Shown here in pieces: positions 9,478 to 17,531 of a stretch of 32,990 nucleotides of DNA. The DNA is from Burkholderiales bacterium (GTDB lineage: Bacteria > Pseudomonadota > Gammaproteobacteria > Burkholderiales > Burkholderiaceae_E), in contig SYIM01000285.1 of the NCBI GenBank assembly GCA_005798775.1, positions 1 through 32,990 of the forward strand, in the 5' to 3' direction. The stretch's first letter is position 1, and every line of letters starts with the position of its first letter. The notes under the pieces are model-generated. The model searched no databases. It was not told the DNA's origin and worked only from the letters and a program-made list of their open reading frames with translations. The position numbers and the translations under genes are program-made.

Positions 9478-10364
9478 CCCCGCTCTCCGACGAAAAGGCG
9501 CTGAAAACCAAATCGACGACTGGCCAGATACACGCACCCGAGCACCACCGCCATCAGCACCACCGATAGTGCTGCACCCAGCGGCCAGTTATTCGCATTG
9601 AGGAACTGACTGGCAATGATATTGCCGAACATCTGACCAGACGGACCACCAAGAAGTTGAGGTGTCACGTAAGCGCCGCAGGACAACAGAAAGACCATCG
9701 TGCAGCCAGACCACACGCCCGGCAATGAAAGCGGAAAGACCACGCGTCGAAATGTCTGAAACGGCGTCGCGCCCAGATCATAAGCCGCCTCAATCAGTGC
9801 GCGATCGATCTTTTCAAGGGAGAGATAAATCGGCAGTGTCATGTACAAGGTGTACACATAGACAAGCCCCACATACACCGCCGCCTCGTTATAGAGCAGC
9901 GCGTCCAGCGGCTTGTCGATGATTCCGAGAGACATCAGCGCCTGATTCACCAACCCTGTCCGGCCCAACATCGGCAGCCAGACAAAGGTACGAACGACAT
10001 AGCTCGTCCAGAATGGAAGAAACAGAAGCACAACGGCCAGCGTTCGTTTGTGCCCTTTAAGTCGGGCAATGAACATCGCCAGCGGATAAGACACCAGCAG
10101 CGCAAGGGCCGTGGTGATGAATGCGATTCGCAAAGTCTGCAGCAAAACCCTCGCATACACGGGTTCATCCACCAGCGACTGATAGCTCTTCAGTGACAGC
10201 TCAGAGCTCAGCCCGAACACCGATGCGGTCCAGAACGACACGCATGCGAAAAATATTAATGGTCCGATTGCAAATACCGCCAGCCAGAGAACTGCCGGGA
10301 CGACCAGAAGCCCTCCCAGTGACCACCGCGAACGCCTGACAGCCGATGAAGACATGGTGATCAA
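9474..10364 (-). CDS. ABC transporter permease, PotB-like
   Basis: IEAAYDLGATPFQTFRRVVFPLSLPGV EAA loop; multiple TM segments. Confidence 0.9.
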   Translation of the reverse strand: MITMSSSAVRRSRWSLGGLLVVPAVLWLAVFAIGPLIFFACVSFWTASVFGLSSELSLKSYQSLVDEPVYARVLLQTLRIAFITTALALLVSYPLAMFIARLKGHKRTLAVVLLFLPFWTSYVVRTFVWLPMLGRTGLVNQALMSLGIIDKPLDALLYNEAAVYVGLVYVYTLYMTLPIYLSLEKIDRALIEAAYDLGATPFQTFRRVVFPLSLPGVWSGCTMVFLLSCGAYVTPQLLGGPSGQMFGNIIASQFLNANNWPLGAALSVVLMAVVLGCVYLASRRFGFQRLFVGERG

Positions 10365-10367
10365 GGC

Positions 10368-10895
10368 CTACGTGCCAGACGCCTTCATGGACACCACCCT
10401 GCGCTCGAGATGAGTCCGCCATCCGCCGATGGCGATGATGTCCAGCAGCTGCGGCTCGAGCGGCTGATAGGTTCGATTGATGCTACGGCTGTGATTCGTG
10501 AACACGCCGCGTTCGAAATCGATTTCAATCTCATCGCCGGTTTCGACCAGCTCGGTCACGCCCGCGCACTGCGTGAGAAAAGGAATACCGGCATTGACCG
10601 CATTCCTGAAGCTTCCGCGCGGAATTGACTCTGCAACGAGACCCAAGCCATGGGCGCGAATACCGATGAATCCCTGAATATGAGGATTACCCTGGGCAAA
10701 GCGCTTACCCGCAACGATCACATCGCCCGGACGAACCTTGCGCGCGAACTCCGGGTCAACGCCGCTCATCAGCTGCGGACCAAGAACTGCAGGGTCGAGT
10801 TCGCGCTTGAGCGCAAATTCGAGCGGCATCATGTCGCCATCAATGCCGATGTTGTCGCCGAATTTCCAACAGCGGCCGCACAAGCGCCAATTCAT
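10368..10895 (-). CDS. 3-isopropylmalate dehydratase/aconitase-family small subunit (divergent, LeuD-like)
   Basis: RCWKFGDNIGIDGDMMPLEFA... swivel-domain start; GDVIVAGKRFAQGNPHIQGF; ATGA overlap with the large-subunit gene. Confidence 0.8.
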   Translation of the reverse strand: MNWRLCGRCWKFGDNIGIDGDMMPLEFALKRELDPAVLGPQLMSGVDPEFARKVRPGDVIVAGKRFAQGNPHIQGFIGIRAHGLGLVAESIPRGSFRNAVNAGIPFLTQCAGVTELVETGDEIEIDFERGVFTNHSRSINRTYQPLEPQLLDIIAIGGWRTHLERRVVSMKASGT

Positions 10896-12163
10896 CGCAT
10901 GAACTCCCTGGGGTCGGCAATTTCGCCCGCCACAGCCGATGCAGCCACGGTGGCTGCGCTGGCTAGATAAATCTCCGCTTTGGCAGAGCCGAGACGCCCG
11001 TAGTCATTGCGGGTGCCCGTATTGATGGACACTTCTTCGTCGGTAAGCGGGCCAATTTTTCCACCGGCACATACCCCACAGCCGGGCGCCGTAATCGCGG
11101 CGCCAGCATCCACGAACACCTTCATGATGCCTGCCTCTTCTGCCTGCGACAGCACCCGCTGCGTGCCCGGTGTTACAAAGAAACGCACACCAGGATGAAT
11201 GCGTCGATAGCGCAGAATATCAGCAGCCACCTGCAGATCCTCAAAGCTTGCCGCGGCGCATGAACCGATAAACGCGTGATGGATCTTGCGACCCCTTACC
11301 TGCGATACACCCACCACCTTGTCCGGTGTCGGAGGAACAGCAACCTGCGGCTCCGCGAGCGACAGGTCGAAGTCGATCACGCGACGAAAGTTTGCATCAG
11401 GATCGCTTTTGATCAGTAAAACGGGTTCGGTTGTACGCGTCGCGAGGTAGTCGAGCGTCTGCTGATCCGGCTCAACCAGAGCCGACTTGGCTCCAATTTC
11501 GATCGGCGTGTTACACAACACCTGACGGCCAGCGAAGCTCACCTGCGACAGCGCGGGGCCGCCATACTCGACAACACCATAGTCGACGTCATCGACCTCG
11601 AGTACCGCGATGAGTTTCTGGGCCACATCGCGCATTGAGGTTCCCGGCGAAAGCCGGCCATGCAGGTTGACCCGCACGGTGTGAGGAACCTTCAGCCAGA
11701 CTGAACCGCACGCGAGCACTTCGGTGATTTCGGTGACTACCGGAATTCCGAGGCACCCGAGCGCACCGTAGTTGGTCACGTGAATGTCATAAGCGATGGT
11801 GAGCATGCCAGGGCGGACGTAACCAAGCTCCATGGGAAATACGTGCCCATGTCCGCCGCGACCCACGTCGTAGAAATGCTTGATGCCAAGACGCTCTAAG
11901 ATTTTTCGGACCTGTCGTTGACGCTGTGCAGCCAGCGGGCTGGTTGCCACCGGCTCGTGATCGGTTGAGATAAGGAGCTTATCCGGCGCGTGAAGACGAT
12001 CGACGCCCAACTCATCCATCACTTTCGCAAAATTCACCACGTACCAGTCGTGCGTGGTGATGAGATCGGGCTCGGGGAAAATGATTTCGTCCTGCTTTAC
12101 CTGTCGACCGCATGCACGCGATAGGATTTTTTCGCTGAGCGTTTGACCCATGGCGTGTTTCAC
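10892..12163 (-). CDS. 3-isopropylmalate dehydratase/aconitase-family large subunit (divergent, LeuC-like)
   Basis: IGSCAAASFEDLQVAADILR and APGCGVCAGG supply the expected three Fe-S cysteines; TRNDYGRLG; paired with the small subunit. Confidence 0.87.
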   Translation of the reverse strand: MKHAMGQTLSEKILSRACGRQVKQDEIIFPEPDLITTHDWYVVNFAKVMDELGVDRLHAPDKLLISTDHEPVATSPLAAQRQRQVRKILERLGIKHFYDVGRGGHGHVFPMELGYVRPGMLTIAYDIHVTNYGALGCLGIPVVTEITEVLACGSVWLKVPHTVRVNLHGRLSPGTSMRDVAQKLIAVLEVDDVDYGVVEYGGPALSQVSFAGRQVLCNTPIEIGAKSALVEPDQQTLDYLATRTTEPVLLIKSDPDANFRRVIDFDLSLAEPQVAVPPTPDKVVGVSQVRGRKIHHAFIGSCAAASFEDLQVAADILRYRRIHPGVRFFVTPGTQRVLSQAEEAGIMKVFVDAGAAITAPGCGVCAGGKIGPLTDEEVSINTGTRNDYGRLGSAKAEIYLASAATVAASAVAGEIADPREFMR

Positions 12164-12798
12164 GGCGCAGCCCGCAAACCCACCACTACCGATACCGGCT
12201 CACCCGCGCGGATCCGCGCGTCACGGGCGATTTCCTTGTCACGTTGCTTGCGCGCGGCCTCAAGCGAAGCCTGGGCCTGACCAGCGGGAACCACTACGAC
12301 ACCGTCCGAGTCACCCCGCACAATATCGCCAGGATTGACAATCACGCCGCCCACGCTCACTGGAATGCCTGTCCATCCTGGGTGATTTTTCAGCGTGCCT
12401 TGAACACAGACCCCTGTCGCATACACGGGAAATTTCGCGTCACGAATTTCATCGATGTCTCGAAGCAAGCCGTTCGTGACAATACCCGCGATCCCGCGCA
12501 TCGTTGCCGCCAGGCTCGATGTGCCGCCCCACACCGGATGCACCCCGACGCTGCCGGTATCGATGACAAGCACCGACCCGGCTGGAGCCTGCTCCACCGC
12601 CCACAGCACCGCAGCGGTTTCGCAACCCAGGATACGAAGCGTATAGGCTGGCCCACAAAGGCGCAGGCGGTCCATCATGGGCCGTATGTCGGGGCTCATG
12701 CCGCCGGACCTCCCTTGCGCCTCATACAGCGTTGCCGCCGGGAACAACGCGATTTCCTTCAATGTTTCGGCCGAGACTTTCCCTACTTCCGATGACAT
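12160..12798 (-). CDS. RraA/HMG-aldolase family protein
   Basis: MSSEVGKVSAETLKEIALFPAATLYEAQGRSGGM...GIVTNGLLRDIDEIRDAKFPVYATG...PGDIVRGDSDGVVVVP; start refined to 12798 from 12942. Confidence 0.87.
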   Translation of the reverse strand: MSSEVGKVSAETLKEIALFPAATLYEAQGRSGGMSPDIRPMMDRLRLCGPAYTLRILGCETAAVLWAVEQAPAGSVLVIDTGSVGVHPVWGGTSSLAATMRGIAGIVTNGLLRDIDEIRDAKFPVYATGVCVQGTLKNHPGWTGIPVSVGGVIVNPGDIVRGDSDGVVVVPAGQAQASLEAARKQRDKEIARDARIRAGEPVSVVVGLRAAP

Positions 12799-12881
12799 GT
12801 AGACCCCACTGAGTGAGCAGTCGCGGACAGACCGCTGAATGCTGAAACCGCGCCCATCGCCTGATGCGCCTAGTGCTCTAC

Positions 12882-12899
12882 AACTTGATTGGACGAGTT
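12882..12899. promoter_or_regulatory. candidate operator, inverted repeat AACTTG-N6-CGAGTT
   Basis: 5 of 6 positions symmetric; lies directly downstream of the candidate minus-strand -10. Confidence 0.35.
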
Positions 12900-12900
12900 C

Positions 12901-12930
12901 AGAGTAGCGCTTGCGTCCGAGAAGCGTCAA
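12901..12930 (-). promoter_or_regulatory. candidate sigma70 promoter for the rraA-like...hyuB operon
   Basis: Minus strand TTGACG (12930-12925), 18-nt spacer, TACTCT (12906-12901). Confidence 0.4.
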
Positions 12931-13011
12931 GAAAGATTTCACTGCTGAACCCGTCGCTTGAGGCCCCCACCGGTAGGGCTTTCACGCCCCATCCGAAATA
13001 GACCCGGATGC

Positions 13012-13041
13012 TTGACGCCCGCAAAGTTGGCGGCGTATTGT
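13012..13041 (+). promoter_or_regulatory. candidate sigma70 promoter for the potA-like gene
   Basis: TTGACG (13012-13017), 18-nt spacer, TATTGT (13036-13041). Confidence 0.5.
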
Positions 13042-13048
13042 CTTTCAC

Positions 13049-13066
13049 CACCTATCCGGACAAGTG
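13049..13066. promoter_or_regulatory. candidate second operator, weaker inverted repeat CACCTA-N6-CAAGTG
   Basis: Same 6-6-6 architecture, 4 of 6 positions symmetric; directly downstream of the plus-strand -10. Confidence 0.25.
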
Positions 13067-14176
13067 AGCGCCATTCAGATGACTTCTTCACCCGCGGTCG
13101 AAATCATTGACGTATCCAAGCAGTTTGGCACCACCTCCGTCCTGAATCAGATCTCGCTCGAAGTCCGCAGGGGAGAGTTTCTTTCGCTATTGGGCCCAAG
13201 CGGCTGCGGCAAGACCACCCTTTTGCGAATCATTGCCGGGTTTGAGCATCAAAGCTCCGGCCAGGTGCGAATCGATGGCAAAGACGTCTCAGGCGTGCCG
13301 CCATTCGCGCGCCGCACCAACATGATTTTTCAGCACCTGGCGCTGTTCCCGCACATGAATGTGTTTGAGAATATTGCCTTTGGCCTTCGGATGAAGAAAG
13401 CAGATCGGGCCACAATCAAGCGACGGGTTGAACAGGCTCTCTCGATGGTGCAGTTGCAAGGCTACGATCAGCGCCTTCCCGAGCAGTTGTCGGGCGGGCA
13501 GCGCCAACGAATTGCGATAGCCCGCGCGCTGGTCAACGACCCATCGGTGCTTCTGCTCGATGAGCCCTTAGGTGCGCTCGATTTGCAGCTGCGGCTTCAA
13601 CTGCAGGTCGAGCTTAGGCAGTTGCATCGCTCGCTCGGAAGCACCTTCATTTTCGTCACGCACGATCAGACTGAGGCCATGACGATGTCCGATCGGATCG
13701 CGGTCTTCGACAACGGCCGAATCGTTCAGCTGGGTACACCTCAGGAAATCTACGAAACACCACAGACTCGCTTTGTGGCTCGTTTCGTTGGTCACGCCAA
13801 TCTTTTGGGTGGGCGGGTGACGGCAGTCGAATCAGCCGATCGCTGCATGGTGGAGCTCTCCCAGGGCGGTGAAATCATTAGCGCCATTCCGGGACCCCAT
13901 ATTAGCGTCGGGAGCGCGGTCACAGTAGTTCTTCGATACGGAAGCGTCGGCGTCCGGCAGCCCGGCTCGCAGCCCTCTTCGAACGATCGCCAAGTCGTTG
14001 CAACCATTCAGGAGCTCACCTACATGGGCGGTTTCCAGCGTGCCTGCGTTCGGACCTCGAATGGCCTTTCGCTTGTTGCTGATGCAGCCGTCAGCGAGCA
14101 GACTCGCCTCTGGACAGTTGGTACCCAGGTGGTCGCAGGCTGGGCCACCACGGATGCTCGCGCCCTATCCGACTGA
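13064..14176 (+). CDS. ABC transporter ATP-binding protein, PotA-like
   Basis: Walker A GPSGCGKTTLL, LSGGQRQRIAIARAL signature, LLLDEPLGALD Walker B, C-terminal TOBE-like domain; GTG start. Confidence 0.93.
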   Translation: MSAIQMTSSPAVEIIDVSKQFGTTSVLNQISLEVRRGEFLSLLGPSGCGKTTLLRIIAGFEHQSSGQVRIDGKDVSGVPPFARRTNMIFQHLALFPHMNVFENIAFGLRMKKADRATIKRRVEQALSMVQLQGYDQRLPEQLSGGQRQRIAIARALVNDPSVLLLDEPLGALDLQLRLQLQVELRQLHRSLGSTFIFVTHDQTEAMTMSDRIAVFDNGRIVQLGTPQEIYETPQTRFVARFVGHANLLGGRVTAVESADRCMVELSQGGEIISAIPGPHISVGSAVTVVLRYGSVGVRQPGSQPSSNDRQVVATIQELTYMGGFQRACVRTSNGLSLVADAAVSEQTRLWTVGTQVVAGWATTDARALSD

Positions 14177-14187
14177 CCTGCAGACGG

Positions 14188-14979
14188 TTGCGCCACATGC
14201 CCACCAACAGGCTCGAATCACAGCGGCCAACCCGATCGCTCAGGCAGGATAAGTCTCGACCCCGCTACAGCGAAGTTGCCGACTTACTCAGGCTCGCCAT
14301 TCTCACTGGTAGGCATCCGGCCGGCTCGCTATTGCCGAGCGAGAGCGATCTGTGCAGGCAATTTTCCATAAGTCGGCACACCGCCCGCGAAGCAATACGA
14401 GTCCTCCAACTCCGAGGCCTCGTCTCGCGCCATCAGGGGCGAGGCACCGAGGTGCTGCAGGCACAGCAGATCACCAAAGTCGCGCGGGTGCTCGGCTCTT
14501 TGGAAGACGTTGAGCGTCATGGCCGAGACACCCGGCTGGTGGGCTTGGAGTCACATTGGGTCGAGGTTGACCGCGAGCTTGCCTCATTACTGGGCGCTAC
14601 CGTAGGTGAGCGGCTTCTTAAAATTCAGGCCTACCGGGAACCGCGCGACCAATCATCTAGCTTCCCGCGCGCGTGGAATGAATCGTTTATTCGCGAGCAG
14701 TACGCCGGTATCCGAGATCAGCTCCAACCCTGGCAGGGCGCTGTGTATTCGCTCATTGAAAAGCTTTATAGCGAGCGGGTCAGTTCGGTTCGCCAGGAGG
14801 TGTCGGCGCTAAATTTGCCCGACACCATCGCTCATCGCCTGTCCGTCAAGCCTGGAACCGCGGGGCTTCGAGTCAAGCGCAGCTACTTTAACGATACGGG
14901 CGTGGCTATGATTATCGGGATCAACACCTACATTGGCCTGCAGTTCTCGCTGATCATGGATATTCGCTCACACGACTGA
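14188..14979 (+). CDS. GntR family transcriptional regulator (HutC subfamily, UTRA domain)
   Basis: PRYSEVADLLRLAILTGRHPAGSLLPSESDLCRQFSISRHTAREAIRVLQLRGLVSRHQGRGTEV winged HTH plus a UTRA-like effector domain. Confidence 0.9.
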   Translation: MRHMPTNRLESQRPTRSLRQDKSRPRYSEVADLLRLAILTGRHPAGSLLPSESDLCRQFSISRHTAREAIRVLQLRGLVSRHQGRGTEVLQAQQITKVARVLGSLEDVERHGRDTRLVGLESHWVEVDRELASLLGATVGERLLKIQAYREPRDQSSSFPRAWNESFIREQYAGIRDQLQPWQGAVYSLIEKLYSERVSSVRQEVSALNLPDTIAHRLSVKPGTAGLRVKRSYFNDTGVAMIIGINTYIGLQFSLIMDIRSHD

Positions 14980-15118
14980 GCGCGAGCCCTCAGAAAATCA
15001 CGGTGCGCTACCGGATCGGCGGTTGACAACGCGGTCCCGCGGTGGAGCCATCCGCCGCGCAGCCGATAGTGTCCGTAACGCGGCGTTCGACCTGGGGCCG
15101 ACATCAAGAGAGGGGGCA

Positions 15119-15423
15119 ATGAAACAGCCGCATCCACATCCGCACGATCCCGGCACTGTTACCTTGCCGCGCGATGCCCGCGCTTGCCGCGCGATGCCCG
15201 CGCCTACCCGATTTGCGAAGATCTTCGCCTGTCGCGTGCACGGGCATGGGTAGCCATCGCGAAGCCCAGCACCTTGCTCACCGGCGCTCGGAGGGTGGTC
15301 GCAGCAACCAACAGCGCCCCTCACCGTTATGATGCGCGAAACGAGGAAGAGTTTGAGGGAGGCTGGCGGCTGGGACTGCGAGGGGCAAAGATCCATCTGC
15401 ACAGCCCTTCAACGAAAGACTGA
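15119..15423 (+). pseudogene. possible small gene disrupted by a 20-bp duplication
   Basis: ATG at 15119 after gagaggggg; removing one 20-bp copy joins MKQPHPHPHDPGTVTLPRDARA to YPICEDLRLSRARAWVAIAKPSTLL...LHSPSTKD*. No family recognised. Confidence 0.25.
15163..15203. repeat. perfect 20-bp tandem duplication (two copies)
   Basis: ttgccgcgcgatgcccgcgc at 15164-15183 and 15184-15203. Confidence 0.9.
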
Positions 15424-15652
15424 GCCGTAGTCGGCAAGTAATTCAGAGATGACGGGCAGGATGATGGGTGACAGCTTTGAACAGCCCTGAAACCCGCGGG
15501 AATACTTGGATCGCAGCGGGGCACGAGCGAGTGCTCAACCAAAACTCGCTCAGTTTTCAGACCTCCTGTTTCTGGTGGGATTGCGGACTCGAACCCCCCG
15601 ATGGAGAGTTATGCCGCTTGCGGTGTGTAGCGCCACACGCTCCAAGCTTCAA

Positions 15653-15917
15653 ATGATCCGAGGCTTCAGGCGTAAGGGCGTTGAGCGCTTCTTCAAATGC
15701 GGCTCACGCGCTGGCGTCCAAGCCGTTCATGCTCCGCGCCTGGCTAGGCAGCTGTCAGCGCTGGAGCCGCATCACGGCCCGAAGACATAAACCGGCCCGG
15801 CCGGGACTAGCCCCCCTCAAGGGCGACCTATCTGGACATTGGTCAGTCAGCGTCAACGGCAACTGGCATCTACCTTTTAAGTTTGAAAACGGCGATGTCG
15901 TCCTGGTCGATTACTAG
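15653..15917 (+). pseudogene. higB: HigB/RelE-family toxin, frameshifted remnant
   Basis: Frame 1 MIRGFRRKGVERFFKCGSRAGVQAVHAPRLARQLSALEPHHGPKT* and another frame PGLAPLKGDLSGHWSVSVNGNWHLPFKFENGDVVLVDY* together reconstruct a HigB; the bridging DINRPG sits in the third frame. Confidence 0.85.
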
Positions 15918-16219
15918 GCGCAGCAGTCTGCGTATGGCCTCTGGCAGGCGAGGTTAGCGGTGAAGGCTAGTAAGGCCCTGTCTGGCATCAAGGCATTCAA
16001 GTTCCAGATCGCGTGAGTAGCATGCAAAGTCATCGCGATCCATCGGTATTGCGGGCACGGCGCAATAGCAGGGTGGCGTTTCTATAGCGCGTCAGCATCC
16101 TTCCACTCAAAAACAGTCTGGGCTGGCTCTGCTAGACACCTTCGGGTATCTTTCGGTGCTGGGTTGCCGTTCGCTTCCAGGCGAGGGTTGGTCACGTTTC
16201 TTGCATCAAGGAGGTTCAC

Positions 16220-17377
16220 ATGAGTCGGTTATCTGGATTGAAATTGGGTGCCGCGGTAGCAGTAGCGCTCGCCGCTTTCGCCGCGCCTGCCCTGGCGCAG
16301 AACGTCATCCGCGTGGGCGTGCTTATGCCTATCTCCGGACCCGCATCCTATTTTGGTGTGCAGGGCAAGGAAGGTATCGACATGGCGCTAGAGCAGGTCA
16401 ATCGCGGTAATGGCATCAACGGCACCAAGATACAGGTGCAATATGAGGATTCCGCCTGTAGCCCATTGCAGGCGACCAATACCGTCAAGCGCGTATTGGA
16501 GCAATTCAAGCCACACATCGTGGTTGGTGAGGAGTGTTCGGATGCGTCGCTTGCGATCGCACCGATCCTGGAGCAGGCCAAAGTACCAATGCTCAATGCC
16601 GGTTCCGCCACCAACCAGTTGACCGAGTCGGGCTACAAGTACGTGTTCCGGATTTTCCCCAATGCGCAACAGCAGGGGGTGCCGTTAGGGCGTAACGCGT
16701 ATAACAAGCTTGGCGCCCGCACCGCGGTGTTGTTGCACGAGAAGACCAATGCCGGCGTCGACAATGCGGACGGCTTTGCCAAGGAGTTCGAGGCGGCCGG
16801 CGGCAAAATCGTCGCTCGTATCGATTTCGGCCGTGATGTGAACGACTTCACCGCGATTGCTACGCGCATCGCCTCGCTCGGCAAGATCGACGTCCTGCCG
16901 ACCTTCGGCCTTGAGGGTCAGCAGGTGCGGCTTTCGCAGGCACTGGCCCAGGCCAAGGTGGTCAAGGGCGGCGGCGGCAATGCCATTCAGATGGGCTCGA
17001 TCTGGTTGCCCTGGGGTTACGACGCTAAAGCCGGCCAGGCATCGGTGGGCTACATCCGCATTGTGCAGTTCGATCCCACCGAGAAGCGCAAGATCGTGAC
17101 CGACTTCAATGCGGCGTTCCGTGCCAAGTACGGCGCTGACAAGACGCCCACGCACATCAATGCACACGCTTATGACACCATTCTCCTCATCGCTGAGGCG
17201 GTGCGCCGTGGCGCCAAGGATTCGGAGTCGCTGCGTGAGGGCTTGTCGAAAATGAAGGATGTCGAGGTCACAACGGGCAAAATCACCTTCGATGCCAAGG
17301 GCCAGAATTCAGACCTGTCGGTGATCCACTTTGTCGAGACCCAGCCTGACCTGTCTTGGAAAGCCCTGCCCTGGTAG
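16220..17377 (+). CDS. branched-chain amino acid-type ABC transporter substrate-binding protein (LivK-like)
   Basis: 385 aa; signal peptide, VIRVGVLMPISGPASYFGVQGKEGIDMALEQVNRGNGINGTKIQVQYEDSACSP; RBS aaggagg. Confidence 0.92.
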   Translation: MSRLSGLKLGAAVAVALAAFAAPALAQNVIRVGVLMPISGPASYFGVQGKEGIDMALEQVNRGNGINGTKIQVQYEDSACSPLQATNTVKRVLEQFKPHIVVGEECSDASLAIAPILEQAKVPMLNAGSATNQLTESGYKYVFRIFPNAQQQGVPLGRNAYNKLGARTAVLLHEKTNAGVDNADGFAKEFEAAGGKIVARIDFGRDVNDFTAIATRIASLGKIDVLPTFGLEGQQVRLSQALAQAKVVKGGGGNAIQMGSIWLPWGYDAKAGQASVGYIRIVQFDPTEKRKIVTDFNAAFRAKYGADKTPTHINAHAYDTILLIAEAVRRGAKDSESLREGLSKMKDVEVTTGKITFDAKGQNSDLSVIHFVETQPDLSWKALPW

Positions 17378-17450
17378 AGCAGGTAGGCGCCACCCGGTGC
17401 GCGTATGACCGGCGGCATCCGGTGGCGCCGATGAGCAACAGGGTGCCGGA

Positions 17451-17520
17451 CGTTCCCGCGCATGCAGGAACCAGGCAAATGTCCATTCAATCCAACTGGA
17501 CTCCCGCTTGCGCGGGAACG
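17451..17520. repeat. REP/BIME-like element: inverted pair of palindromic units
   Basis: cgttcccgcgca (17451-17462) and tgcgcgggaacg (17509-17520) are perfect inverted repeats; each end also folds locally (GTTCC...GGAAC; CCCGC-TTGC-GCGGG). Confidence 0.65.
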
Positions 17521-17531
17521 ATAAAGCCCGA

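Noticed and set aside
15565-15605. tRNA-like 3' end on the minus strand (gggggttcgagtccgcaatcccacca)
   Set aside because: It has a T-loop-like TTCGAGT and a CCA, but the T-stem does not pair properly and no matching acceptor 5' strand or anticodon arm lies upstream. At most a tRNA-end remnant or att fossil; not supportable as a tRNA.
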